Positions 48,214 to 57,631 of a stretch of DNA of 64,000 bases are shown piece after piece. Under the pieces are notes generated by a model. That model was not told the DNA's origin, made no database searches, and saw only the letters and a list, made by a program, of their open reading frames with translations. The position numbers and the translations under genes were made by a program. The stretch is from contig CP096135.1 in assembly GCA_023213195.1 (NCBI GenBank), positions 2,476,842 through 2,540,841 on the forward strand, written 5' to 3'. This DNA is from Sphingobacteriales bacterium JAD_PAG50586_3 (GTDB taxonomy: Bacteria; Bacteroidota; Bacteroidia; CAMBQF01). Position 1 is the stretch's first letter. Every line of letters starts with the position of its first letter.

Positions 48214-48759
48214 ATGAAAAAACAAGCACCAACTATCGCTTTTGCAGGGTTTTTCACATTGGCGGTATTAGTCTTAGGGTACATAATGTTGGGGCTTCTA
48301 CCAATGTTCCTTTTCGCATTTGGGTTTTTGGGTGGCTATATCCTGTGGCTAAGCGTACCTACTAATGCTACTTTTGCTCAAATCAAAGTCCCATTCTTTC
48401 TATCGTTCATCTTTTTTATATTACATAAGTTTGAGGAACGTTATTTTGATTTCTTTCCCAGACTTGCCGAGATTACGGGTGTACCTGTACCCGACACTAA
48501 TTCCTTCCTTGTGTATTTGCTATATGCCTTTGCAGGGGCATGGCTTCTAATACCTCTCTTAGTTAAGCGGGGTTATAGCTTTGGCTATTATCTAACATGG
48601 ACATTTTTTACTGCAATGGGAGTAACAGAACTTGCACATTTCATTTTTCCATTCTTTACAAAGGAACCATACGGGTATTTTCCGGGAATGGCGAGTGTTT
48701 TACTCTTAGCACCATCCGCTTGGTGGGGTATGTGGCGACTTATTAAGCGTGCTAAATAA
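48214..48759 (+). CDS. HXXEE-domain membrane protein
   Basis: 181 residues with five or six membrane helices. LHKFEERYFDFFPRL contains the HxxEE motif of a small family of polytopic proteins that may bind metal or catalyse an unknown reaction. A second conserved-looking site is MGVTELAHFIFPF with Glu and His. It begins 11 bases after the ATPase gene, supporting co-transcription. Link to metal resistance rests on position only. Confidence 0.75.
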   Translation: MKKQAPTIAFAGFFTLAVLVLGYIMLGLLPMFLFAFGFLGGYILWLSVPTNATFAQIKVPFFLSFIFFILHKFEERYFDFFPRLAEITGVPVPDTNSFLVYLLYAFAGAWLLIPLLVKRGYSFGYYLTWTFFTAMGVTELAHFIFPFFTKEPYGYFPGMASVLLLAPSAWWGMWRLIKRAK

Positions 48760-48765
48760 GGAATT

Positions 48766-49062
48766 ATGGAAGCAGAGCTAATAGTATTGCTTGTGGTACA
48801 GCTAATTGGAAGCGTATCTTTTGCACGATTTGAGATAGAAACACCTATCATCAAAAAGACACTTAAATGGCTGATTTTGGACGGGCTAACTATTGGTCTA
48901 TACTTCCTAATAGGCCACTATTCTTTAATTTTACCTAGTTTGCTAATTGGCTTAGGAACTACCTTCCATTTTATTTGGTGCAAAAGAAATGGCATACACC
49001 CGCTAAAAGCAACACCTAAAAAGAAATACTATAAGTTGCGTGGTTGGAAGTGGGAGGAATAA
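48766..49062 (+). CDS. Small two- or three-helix membrane protein
   Basis: 98 residues with hydrophobic helices at about 5-22, 34-50 and 53-68 and a basic C-terminus (KATPKKKYYKLRGWKWEE). Starts 6 bases after the HXXEE gene. Not a family I can name, though small proteins of this shape accompany Bacteroidota CzcA clusters. Function unknown. Confidence 0.7.
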   Translation: MEAELIVLLVVQLIGSVSFARFEIETPIIKKTLKWLILDGLTIGLYFLIGHYSLILPSLLIGLGTTFHFIWCKRNGIHPLKATPKKKYYKLRGWKWEE

Positions 49063-49091
49063 AAACAGTTAACGCTACAAATACATAGCCA

Positions 49092-50293
49092 ATGTTTAAG
49101 TCAATACCAAAAAGCGTTTGGATACTATCAGTAATAAGTTTCTTTACAGACGTTTCTTCTGAAATGTTATATCCGATTACACCATTTTATTTAGAAAGTA
49201 TTGGAATTTCTGTTGTACTTATAGGAATTATTGAGGGGTTGCTGAGGCTGTATCCGGATTAGGTAAAAATTATTTTGGTGCACTATCAGACAAAAAGGGT
49301 GTGCGTGTACCTTTTGTAAGATGGGGATATTGGCTAAGTGCAATTGCCCGACCACTTTTAGCCATATTTACATTCCCCGCTTGGATATTTGGTGCAAGGA
49401 CACTGGACATGCTTGGCAAAGGAGTTCGAACTACAGCAAGAGATGCTCTTTTATCTGATGAAGCAACAAGCAAAACAAAAGGGGCTATATTCGGGTTTCA
49501 TCGAACTATGGATACATTGGGTGCAGTTATTGGCCCTTTATTGGCCTTACTTTATTTATACTATTATCACAACTCATACAGGAATTTATACTTTATAGCA
49601 TTTATACCCGCAGTTTTGGCTGGTATATCAGTTCTTTGGCTTAAAGAAAAGAGAAGACAAACAAAGGCAAAAAAACAAACCCCGTCGTTAAAATCTGCTT
49701 TTCGGTATCTTAAAGATAGTCCAGCAGAATATAAAAAGCTAATTATAGGATTATTATTGTTTACACTTTTTAATAGTAGCAACGCATTTTTAATCCTAAA
49801 AGTAAAAGCAAGTGGAGTAAGTGATACTACTGCAATAAGTGTTTATGTTTTTTATAATCTTATTTATGCACTCGCCTCATATCCCGGCGGATTATTAGCA
49901 GATAAAATAGGAATGAAACCGACTTTTGTTATTGGATTACTACTCTTTGTAGCTGTATATTTTGGTATGGTATGGAACGAAAATTTGATAGGTTTTTATA
50001 TACTATTTTTTCTTTATGGTATATTTATGGCATTTACAGAAGGTGTTGCCAAAGCATGGATAAGTAATATAGCTGCAAAAGAAGACACAGGGAAAGCATT
50101 AGGCTTATATCTTGGGTTTAACAGTTTTTTTACATTAGCGGCAAGTAGTATTGCCGGGTTATTATGGGCTAAGATCAATCCGCAAGCGCCTTTCATGCTG
50201 ACAGCAATAATGACAGGCGGGGTTATTTTATATTTCCTTATAGTTGTTAAGACAATACGTAAGAAAAGTCATAACCTACAACATACCCATTAA
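49092..50293 (+). CDS. MFS transporter (one-base frameshift)
   Basis: ATG at 49092 (MFKSIPKSVWILSVISFFTD). The frame breaks in G4 at 49235-49238; adding one G gives IEGVAEAVSGLGKNYFGALS and about 400 residues with 12 membrane helices. MFS markers: ALSDKKGVRVPFVRWGY (motif A) and LDMLGKGVRTTARDALLSDE. Members with this signature are often found next to metal-resistance genes; the substrate is unknown. It is the last gene of the efflux cluster. Confidence 0.88.
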
Positions 50294-50342
50294 TTTAAAA
50301 TGTTTTAATTTTTTCATGACGTTAGAACACATATCAATAAAT

Positions 50343-52576
50343 ATGCGAATTTATTTAAGTCTTTTATTCATCGCTCTTTTTAGCACTTTAAACTATGCAC
50401 AGCATGCTTTTATTCGAAATGACACTTTAAAAGTTTCGCATGATTTAGGGCTTTTTAAACATGCCTGGGCTGGAGGTGCTAACTTCGTACAGATTTCTGA
50501 GATTGATTTAAATTTTGATAACAAAAAGGATGTGTTCCTTTTTGACCGTTCAGGGAATCGAATTATGTGTTTTTTAAATAATGGAGACCTAGGTCAAACA
50601 TCTTATGCTTTTGCCCCTTATTTGACTTATAACTTTCCTAAACTCGAATACTGGGCACTCTTGCGAGATTATAATGGAGATGGCAAAGAGGATATTTTTA
50701 CATCAAGTAATGGAGGAATAAAAGTTTATCAAAATATTTCCACTCAATCGAATGGAATACAATTTACGCTAGTGGAACCGTCTATTTTAAGTAATTACCA
50801 ACCCAATGTTTTAACTCTGTTTGTAACACCAACTGATATACCTGCAATAGATGATATTGACGGAGACGGTGATTTAGATATTTTAACATTTAGCAGTATT
50901 GGGTCATGCCTTGAATACCATCAAAATCAATCAATGGAATTATATGGCAATGCAGATAGTTTATCTTATAAATTAATAAGTGATAACTGGGGTTTATTCT
51001 TTGAAAACACACAGGATAATAATGTTACTTTAAATGATAGTTGTGATAACCCAGAACATATAGCTATATCTGAGAATATTTACTTATTGAAGGAGAATGA
51101 ACCCGGTGGGCAAGAAGACAGACATATTGGCTCTACGGTTACATCTTTTGATATTGAAGGTGATGGTGATAAGGACTTGTTTTTAGGTGATGTATCATTT
51201 ACCAATCTATTGCATTTGATTAATGGAGGTAATTCTCAATTTGCACAAGCTAGTGCAGTAGACTTATATTTTCCATCTTACGATAATTCGGTAAATATTC
51301 AATTTTTTCCTAAGCACTTTTTTCTTGATATAAATAACGATAGCAAACCTGATATGATTATTGGTTCAAATGCAATGCTTAATGGGGAAAATTTTACAGG
51401 CATACATCAGTATAACAATATAGGCACTCTACCCAACAACACTTTTGATTATATACGGAAAGATTTTCTACAGGGAGACATGATTGATGTTGGTGATTAT
51501 GCGTTGCCAACTTTTTTTGATTACAATAATGATGGACTACTTGATATAGTTATTGGTAACAATGGCTACTATCAATTCGACGGCAGTTATAAAAGCATGT
51601 TAGCGTTGTTTAAGAATATTGGTACTGCAACTGAGCCAATGTATAAGTTGCTTACGCTAGATTGGTGTGGTTTATCTACGATTGGATTAAATTACATGTC
51701 GCCAACTTTTGGAGATTTAGATGGTGACGGTAAAAAGACCTTGTTACAGGTGATAGAACGGGCGGCCTTCATTTTTATAAAAATATATCACCTAATGCAG
51801 ATACTGCTTATTTTTCTTATGTACCAACATCTTTTCAGGGGATTGACATAGGTGGATACTCAATGCCATGCCTGTACGACTTAGACAAGGATGGAAAACT
51901 TGATTTAGTAGTAGGAGAAAAAATGGAACGGTAAGTTTTTTTAGAAATAATGGTACTCAAACAAACTATATTTTTTCTACCGCGCCAGAAATTGACCCTT
52001 TAGGCCAATTTGAAGTTGTGGATGAGAATGTTACTAGCTTTGGCTATAGTGCGCCTTTTTTATTAGATAGTGCAAGTACTACCCAAATGATTGTCGGTAG
52101 TCATCGTGGGCAATTATTTTACTTCAATAATATTGATGATAATTTAAATGGCACCTTTAATTTAGTTGATAGTGTATTCACAGGTTTCAGAAAATTTGGC
52201 ACCTTTGCAGCCCCAGCAGCAGCAGATATTAATAATGATGGTTACCTTGATGTTATTATTGGAAATATAGCGGGGGATTTCACTTTACATGGGAACATTC
52301 CCAACAGGTCTAAGTGAAACGTTGAATTTTAATCCTATTAATATTTATCCCAATCCGGCTGTTTCATCAGTAAATATTACTATGCCTGAAAATATTTCCA
52401 AAGCAACCATCCAATTAATAGACAATACAGGGCGTATAATTAAACAAATTATTGTTTCTGGCCATCAAAACACACTCACTATTAATATACAAGATTTAAC
52501 ATCGGGTATTTACACAATTATGTTTCAATTACCTCATTCGATAGCTACTAAAAAAATAGTTGTTATTAATAACTAG
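50343..52576 (+). CDS. Secreted FG-GAP/VCBS repeat protein with T9SS sorting domain (three one-base indels)
   Basis: ATG at 50343 begins a signal peptide (MRIYLSLLFIALFSTLNYAQ). Missing A at 51732-51736 and at 51918-51923 and one further shift near 52285-52295 are needed; the result is about 744 residues. The body is a beta-propeller of FG-GAP/VCBS repeats with calcium-loop motifs DYNGDGKEDIF, DIDGDGDLDIL, DIEGDGDKDLF, DINNDSKPDMI, DYNNDGLLDIV, DLDGDGKKDLV and DINNDGYLDVI. The C-terminus (INIYPNPAVSSVNITM ... GIYTIMFQLPHS) is a T9SS sorting domain. Likely a surface adhesion or binding protein carried as element cargo. Confidence 0.88.
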
Positions 52577-52625
52577 GGGTTATGGCACAAGTAATTATTA
52601 ATTATAGAGAAAATTGGAAACTACT

Positions 52626-53876
52626 CTATAAATAATTTCTTAATAGAAACCCCTTAGTTGTTTGGCAATATGCTATAACAAAGCCAGGACTTAAATTATT
52701 CATTATAATGCTTATGGAGTTGCCCGAAGCCATCTGTGATGTAATAACTTTCCCATCAGTGGTATACAGATGTATCATTTTAAACTCATTCACAGATTTT
52801 AAATACAAATAATTATTCTCAATTGTTGCGGTTACCCCTTTATCAAAATATGTTTCATTTAAACTTGTAGTTGCTGGCGACAATGCATATAGCCCACTGT
52901 TTTGAGAACCTACAAAAGCATAGATTTCTGATGATTTGAAAGATATTGGTAATACATGAATGCCTAAAATATTACTATCTGGGGTATCTCCAATCCAAGA
53001 TATATTGTTGGTAAATGATGAAACACCTTGTTTAATAAACAATCCTTTATCTATAGAACCAGCTAAAAAACCATTAGGGCTGCGCTCAATGCATTTAAAA
53101 CTATTAGTGGGCATATCAGGAATTGTCCCCTGAAAATACATTTGGAAAGTATTTCCGCCAAAATGTGAAACAATGCCAGCAGCGGGAGTTGTCATATAGG
53201 GATTGCTCTCATTGTCTAGTGCTACACATAGTATATTGTTATCAAGCAATCCTGAATTGGCACTTGTGAAAAATGTGAAGGTCGTATCATTATAATATGC
53301 AAAACCGCCATTCAACAATCCAATTATTTTAATTCCCTCCTTACTAACTGCAACCGAGGTAACATGAGTTGAATGAATCCCTAAATCTGATAAATCATAA
53401 GCTGTTATTGAATCATTTTGCAGCTTTGCTAATCCCCCTGTAGTACCAATCCATAAAGTTGAGGGTGCTTCATATGCCAATGCCTTAACAAAATTATCAG
53501 GCAAATTTGAATTTGAGGTATTGTATATTGTAATTGAATTGGAATTAATTTTAGCTAGGCCACCTGTAAATGTGCCTGCCCATACGGTACTATCTGGCGT
53601 TACAAGAACACTTCGTATGGAATTGTCAGGTAACCCATCAGTAGTGTTATATATTGTCCAATTTGTACCATCGGTATATGCTAGTCCATTATATGTTGCA
53701 ACCCATATTTTAGAAGTATTAGTAGAGTCTAATGGGTATGATGAAATACCATAAATAGTGTTATCAGGTATTCCAGAATTTGATGTATTAAAATTCTCGG
53801 AAGTAAAGGATTGGCCCTTCGCATAAGAATTCAAAAATATAATCAGAAAAAACCCTGCAATTGATGAGTAACTCAT
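52626..53876 (-). CDS. Secreted beta-propeller protein (two-component-regulator-propeller type)
   Basis: 416 residues, signal peptide at the N-terminus (MSYSSIAGFFLIIFLNSYAK). At least six reg_prop-like repeats with the pattern LPDNSIRSVLVTPDSTVWAG, then TFTGGLAKI, NLPDNFVKALAYEAPSTLWI and TTGGLAKL, as in the sensor propellers of hybrid two-component systems but here free of kinase parts. The C-terminus (YLYLKSVNEFKMIHLYTTDG ... FVIAYCQTTKGFLLRNYL) looks like a T9SS sorting domain without a clear PNP motif. Convergent with the FG-GAP gene, 49 bases between stops. Confidence 0.82.
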   Translation of the reverse strand: MSYSSIAGFFLIIFLNSYAKGQSFTSENFNTSNSGIPDNTIYGISSYPLDSTNTSKIWVATYNGLAYTDGTNWTIYNTTDGLPDNSIRSVLVTPDSTVWAGTFTGGLAKINSNSITIYNTSNSNLPDNFVKALAYEAPSTLWIGTTGGLAKLQNDSITAYDLSDLGIHSTHVTSVAVSKEGIKIIGLLNGGFAYYNDTTFTFFTSANSGLLDNNILCVALDNESNPYMTTPAAGIVSHFGGNTFQMYFQGTIPDMPTNSFKCIERSPNGFLAGSIDKGLFIKQGVSSFTNNISWIGDTPDSNILGIHVLPISFKSSEIYAFVGSQNSGLYALSPATTSLNETYFDKGVTATIENNYLYLKSVNEFKMIHLYTTDGKVITSQMASGNSISIIMNNLSPGFVIAYCQTTKGFLLRNYL

Positions 53877-54033
53877 ATCTTAATTAATATAAGCTAAAAT
53901 ATAAAAATAATTTACAACTGTTACTGATATCATACTAATTATAATTGACTGATGAAAAACAGAATTAATTAAAATAACATATAAAAATTTCTGTTAACTA
54001 ATTGGATTGATAGTATAGAAAACTTCTTTAGCC

Positions 54034-54135
54034 TATATTTGCTTATTAAATTGAAATAACTTCTTTATCATAGGCAAGTAGGTTTAGTTTTTGGTTTAGT
54101 GGGAAAGCCCTGTCGCAAGACGGGGTTTTTCTTTA
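54034..54135 (+). ncRNA. Candidate small RNA with its own promoter box and terminator
   Basis: TATATTTG at 54034-54041 is a perfect Bacteroidota -7 box. About 60 bases later an ideal intrinsic terminator follows: AAGCCCTGTC (54105-54114), loop GCAA, GACGGGGTTT (54119-54128) and a T tract to 54135. No open frame of any size lies between, so a transcript of roughly 85 nt is predicted. It is alone in the 699-base gap 53877-54575. No known RNA family recognised; no clear -33 TTTG at the best spacing. Confidence 0.5.
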
Positions 54136-54372
54136 TTATATTTAGGATATGAGGATTTAAAAAAGTTCTACTCAAATTTGATAATCAAATTGATTTCGCA
54201 AACCAACTGCCACATGGCTTTTTTATAACTTTTTCACGATTTGAATTTACTTTTAAAAATTGTAGCTATTACAAATCCTCAGTTGATTATGCTGATTTCG
54301 ATTGGAGTTTTGCCAAAGAACTAATTTGACCTTCGACAAATAGAAGTGTGCAGAACTAATTTCAAGAAACCA

Positions 54373-54445
54373 TTTCTCGAGATTTCTCGGGATTACGCAA
54401 GAAATCTCAAGAAATTTCGAAAATTTTCGAGGCATTCAAAATGCC
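54373..54445. repeat. Cluster of palindromes in the same gap
   Basis: TTTCTCGAGATTTCT (54373-54387) pairs with AGAAATCTCAAGAAA (54400-54414) with one mismatch. Next comes the perfect palindrome TCGAAAATTTTCGA (54417-54430) and then the hairpin GGCATT-CAA-AATGCC (54431-54445). An open frame crossing the region has no family support and reads as low-complexity sequence. Confidence 0.75.
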
Positions 54446-54575
54446 TGAAACTAGGCTGTCCAAGAAAAGAAAGCTTAAAATTTTTCAAAATCCTTGAAAA
54501 TCCTGAAAAATTAGAGACCTATTATTTCTTGCCTATGCTTTTTATCAAGCAGAGCTTTCAATTTATCTTTTGTTG

Positions 54576-54863
54576 TCATTCTTCGTAAGGTTTAAAATAC
54601 TCATTTCTGTCTGGGTCTATACCTATACCATAGCTTATACTGCCCTTATAGTAGGATTTGTAGCAATAATAATCTTCATGAAAATAGACCTTTGTAAAAT
54701 AGGGTAATAGATGAAGCGTTGTGGTATAGTCAATACCTACAATATCTTTTAGCTCTAACTCTGAAATACCACAAGCCCCATATTTCTCATAGCCCATAGA
54801 TTTTAGGTTATTAATATGCTCTTGGCCTCCTAACAAGGGAATAATCTTATCAAACATATCCAT
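54576..54863 (-). CDS. Small hypothetical protein
   Basis: 95 residues, no signal peptide. Starts MDMFDKIIPLLGGQEHINNL and contains YGACGISELELKDIVGID and an aromatic-rich C-terminal half (VYFHEDYYCYKSYYKGSISY). No family recognised. Four bases separate it from the stop of the upstream lipoprotein gene, so it is the last gene of a four-gene minus-strand unit. Confidence 0.65.
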   Translation of the reverse strand: MDMFDKIIPLLGGQEHINNLKSMGYEKYGACGISELELKDIVGIDYTTTLHLLPYFTKVYFHEDYYCYKSYYKGSISYGIGIDPDRNEYFKPYEE

Positions 54864-54867
54864 TAGG

Positions 54868-55407
54868 TTATTCAGGTCTTTTAATCATACTGTTCACCCT
54901 CCACTCCCCATCATTTATATTCCTTGAGGCTATCATCTTTATCTTTTTTCCACTATAATATGTTAAGGTGATATTATTGGTAAGCGGCTGTATTTTGTAT
55001 GTTCCGCTATAAGTACCGGCATCTTCATCTACGCTGAATTTTTTGCTCCTATAAAAGCTGATACTTTCACCTCCACCATCAAGAATAAACCAATACCCCG
55101 CCAACTCTTCGTAACTAATATATGCGCTCATACTAGTATCTGACGCATTGTAAGCCAACCCTGCCATAGAATCAGCATTAAGCTTAGGTTTGTTCGGCTT
55201 AGTCGTTTCTGTAATTCTCTTTTCGATTACAGTAGGTTCGGTAGTAATTGGTGTAGCTGTGGCTTTGTCCTTCTGGTCAAGCTCTTTCTCCTTTAGTTCT
55301 AATTCCTTTTGCTTCAATTCCAGTTCTTTCTCCTTTTGAGAATCGGCACAATTGCTGAATAGCCATATAGAAAGTATAGCTATTAATATTACAGGGATAA
55401 ATTTCAT
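54868..55407 (-). CDS. Lipoprotein with coiled-coil stalk
   Basis: 179 residues. Signal peptide with lipobox SIWLFSNC; lipidated Cys near residue 20. Then a charged repeat KEKELELKQKELELKEKELD, a short coiled-coil stalk, a Thr/Pro linker, and a C-terminal beta-rich domain (YWFILDGGGESISFYRSKKF, GTYSGTYKIQPLTNNITLTY) that resembles small lipocalin-like periplasmic domains in outline only. Third gene of the unit, 2 bases from the upstream stop. Function unknown. Confidence 0.7.
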   Translation of the reverse strand: MKFIPVILIAILSIWLFSNCADSQKEKELELKQKELELKEKELDQKDKATATPITTEPTVIEKRITETTKPNKPKLNADSMAGLAYNASDTSMSAYISYEELAGYWFILDGGGESISFYRSKKFSVDEDAGTYSGTYKIQPLTNNITLTYYSGKKIKMIASRNINDGEWRVNSMIKRPE

Positions 55408-55409
55408 GT

Positions 55410-55901
55410 CTAATAGTTATTGAATTGTGGTAGTCCGCTAATTGTGTCGTTATCAAAGCTTATTGTATATTCCTTAATAACGGTAGGGTCTGCAACAGGG
55501 TCTTTCACACCCCATGTTTTAGTTTTTAAGATTATAGTTTTGTCTTTAATAGACGATTTGTCAAAAATCCCATCGAAAGGCTTGGCTTGCTTATAGACCA
55601 GTTTGTTATTGGCGTTTTTAAAGAGGGAAACAGACTGTCGGGCTATGCTACCGCCTGTGTCTTCATTGAACAATATAACCACATCATCAAACCCATCGGA
55701 ATCGTAATCTAAGGGTATTACTTCCATTAGGTTAAAACCGTACATTGGGTTTTGTGGATTACGAGGAAACTTCTCTGCAAATGCTTTATTAGCTAATAAT
55801 TTTAGGCTGTCTAAGCTTATTTTTTGAAATGAGGAAGTGGTTTTTGGGTTACAACCTGTCCAGATAAGAAAGGCTGTAACAATAACAGTAAGGCTTTTCA
55901 T
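55410..55901 (-). CDS. Lipoprotein with a VCBS-like D-rich loop
   Basis: 163 residues. Lipobox FLIWTGCN, Cys at about 17. The mature part includes IPLDYDSDGFDDVVILFNED, a calcium-loop-like DxDxDGxxD sequence as in FG-GAP repeats, present once. No other domain seen. Second gene of the unit, 6 bases from the upstream stop. Function unknown. Confidence 0.7.
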   Translation of the reverse strand: MKSLTVIVTAFLIWTGCNPKTTSSFQKISLDSLKLLANKAFAEKFPRNPQNPMYGFNLMEVIPLDYDSDGFDDVVILFNEDTGGSIARQSVSLFKNANNKLVYKQAKPFDGIFDKSSIKDKTIILKTKTWGVKDPVADPTVIKEYTISFDNDTISGLPQFNNY

Positions 55902-55907
55902 TGCTTA

Positions 55908-56450
55908 TTATTCTGCAATTTTGTAGTCTTGGTCTTTCGCCATATCCTTGATATAGACTGTAAATAGGCTCATATTACTTTTAGGAATATCATAAATTGC
56001 TCCATCTGCAACTTGTATCTTAATTGTAGAATTGCCTATGTTTTGGCCTACAATCCAGTAGTAAGCCCCTCTGTTAAGCTTATCCCCAGTTATTAATTCA
56101 ATTTCCTCGTCCATCCTACCTACTCCACAACCAGTAACAATTGGTGCTTTTGTTAGGCAATTTTGTCCCTGAAACACAACCATTCTGCCGTTTGGGTCAA
56201 AACAATAGAATTTCCCTTTGGAAAACTCAAAGGCAATAACCACCTCACCCGCCGCCATTTTCAAACCCGTATATTGCTTAAAGCATCCATCGCCAGTATC
56301 ATGGTAATCTGCGCCACTTGGCATTATAACGCTATATTGAGCATTGGAATTTATGATGTAATAACCAGCTTCAAAAGCAGGGGTTTGGGAAAACATTGGC
56401 ATTACCAATAGACATAGCAATCCCATTAACAAAAAGGTTCTTGTTCTCAT
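55908..56450 (-). CDS. Exported protein of unknown function
   Basis: 180 residues. Signal peptide (MRTRTFLLMGLLCLLVMPMFSQ). Mature part is beta-rich: AGYYIINSNAQYSVIMPSGA, VVIAFEFSKGKFYCFDPNGR, GAYYWIVGQNIGNSTIKIQV. Three Cys residues may form a disulfide. First gene of the four-gene unit, divergent from the XRE regulator with 147 bases between, a natural site for control by that regulator. Function unknown. Confidence 0.7.
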   Translation of the reverse strand: MRTRTFLLMGLLCLLVMPMFSQTPAFEAGYYIINSNAQYSVIMPSGADYHDTGDGCFKQYTGLKMAAGEVVIAFEFSKGKFYCFDPNGRMVVFQGQNCLTKAPIVTGCGVGRMDEEIELITGDKLNRGAYYWIVGQNIGNSTIKIQVADGAIYDIPKSNMSLFTVYIKDMAKDQDYKIAE

Positions 56451-56597
56451 CTTTTAGGTTTATCGTTAAATTTACATTTGACCGATTACAAACTTAAATT
56501 AAGAATTCTACCTGTGCAAATATATTTCTCATATTGAGCGATAATACCTCTCAAAAGTTGCGACCTTATGTGGGGTTTAAGTTGGAATTTTCACCCT

Positions 56598-56975
56598 ATG
56601 GCAGTACATATAGGGAAAATAATTCAGGCTCTGGTTAAGAGTAAGGGGATTAGCGTTACAGATTTCGCAGATATGGTTAACTATTCCCGCAGAAATGTCT
56701 ATGAGATATTTGAAAAAGCTACCATAGATACTGGTCTACTTATAAAGATAAGCAAAGTCTTAAAAAAGAACCTGTTTTTTGAGTACATCACAGAAGATGA
56801 AGCTATTGAATATGCTAACACACTAAGCAATGAAAATGAATTGCTGGCAGCAATAAAGGACGTAAAAAAAACAGTTACAGAGTTAAAAGAGGGTATTGAC
56901 AAAATCACAGCAGAAACTTCTAAAGTAACTAAGCCAAAAAAGATTGCCCCAGTCAAAAAGGTTAAAAAAGCATAA
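56598..56975 (+). CDS. XRE-family transcriptional regulator with Lys-rich tail
   Basis: Start chosen at 56598 (MAVHIGKIIQALVKSKGISV); the in-frame upstream ATG at 56568 adds an unlikely tail. 125 residues. HTH at about 5-62 (SVTDFADMVNYSRRNVYEIF), followed by a coiled helix (LLAAIKDVKKTVTELKEGID) and a basic end (KVTKPKKIAPVKKVKKA). Bacteroidota mobile elements often carry such regulators. It probably controls the divergent secreted-protein unit. Confidence 0.85.
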   Translation: MAVHIGKIIQALVKSKGISVTDFADMVNYSRRNVYEIFEKATIDTGLLIKISKVLKKNLFFEYITEDEAIEYANTLSNENELLAAIKDVKKTVTELKEGIDKITAETSKVTKPKKIAPVKKVKKA

Positions 56976-57069
56976 TGTCTATCAAATCGTATTTGAATAC
57001 TTTTCTATATTTGTTTAGTGGAAAAGACTTGTATAAATACAGGGGTATTTCTATTAATACGTTTGCAAA

Positions 57070-57543
57070 ATGGGTATAGACCAAAGGAAATTTGAAGAGC
57101 TAATGGAAAGGCTTCGGAATAACAGGCCAGCCAATCCTCGCCATCCAACTATCCATGATGTTAACCTTGTCAGGGCAAGGAAACAACTGGAATTAATGGC
57201 GGTATTCTATGGCTTTACCGCTCCTGATTACTTTAACGTAATTGATAACCATATTGCAGCATACTTAAAAGCTACCAATTTAGATGTATTATTCAAAGAT
57301 GTTGAGGTAGGAGCAATTTTCGTTTACAACCATTCTCCTTTCTATCCTGTCAGCCTTGCCTTTATGCTTATAGGCATGAACAATGATGAGATACATAAGT
57401 GTCTTGATTACCATAAGGAACAACACAAAGAAATAGGCTCATTCAATCTTCTACTAAAAGAGATTCTAAACCACTTTAATACTTACAGCCCATTTTCTAA
57501 TGATGAGCGTTTAACGATAATTGAAGACTGGTTAGAAAAATAA
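57070..57543 (+). CDS. Hypothetical element protein
   Basis: 157 residues, soluble, mostly helical. Notable segments: RKFEELMERLRNNRPANPRH, a central VFYGFTAPDYFNVIDNHIAA, and DYHKEQHKEIGSFNLLLKEI. No family recognised. A TATATTTG box lies at 57006-57013, 57 bases before the ATG. It is the last gene inside the element, 89 bases from attR. Confidence 0.65.
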   Translation: MGIDQRKFEELMERLRNNRPANPRHPTIHDVNLVRARKQLELMAVFYGFTAPDYFNVIDNHIAAYLKATNLDVLFKDVEVGAIFVYNHSPFYPVSLAFMLIGMNNDEIHKCLDYHKEQHKEIGSFNLLLKEILNHFNTYSPFSNDERLTIIEDWLEK

Positions 57544-57631
57544 TTTAATCTATACATTACAAGAAATTCATAAAAGCTTAATTCTGTCCTAAAAGGGATA
57601 GTGGCAAGTTTAATTATCAACAGCCGATAAT

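Noticed and set aside
54346..54588. 80-codon open frame across the palindrome cluster
   Set aside because: Composition follows the inverted repeats (KKF, LEISRD); no start signal or family support.
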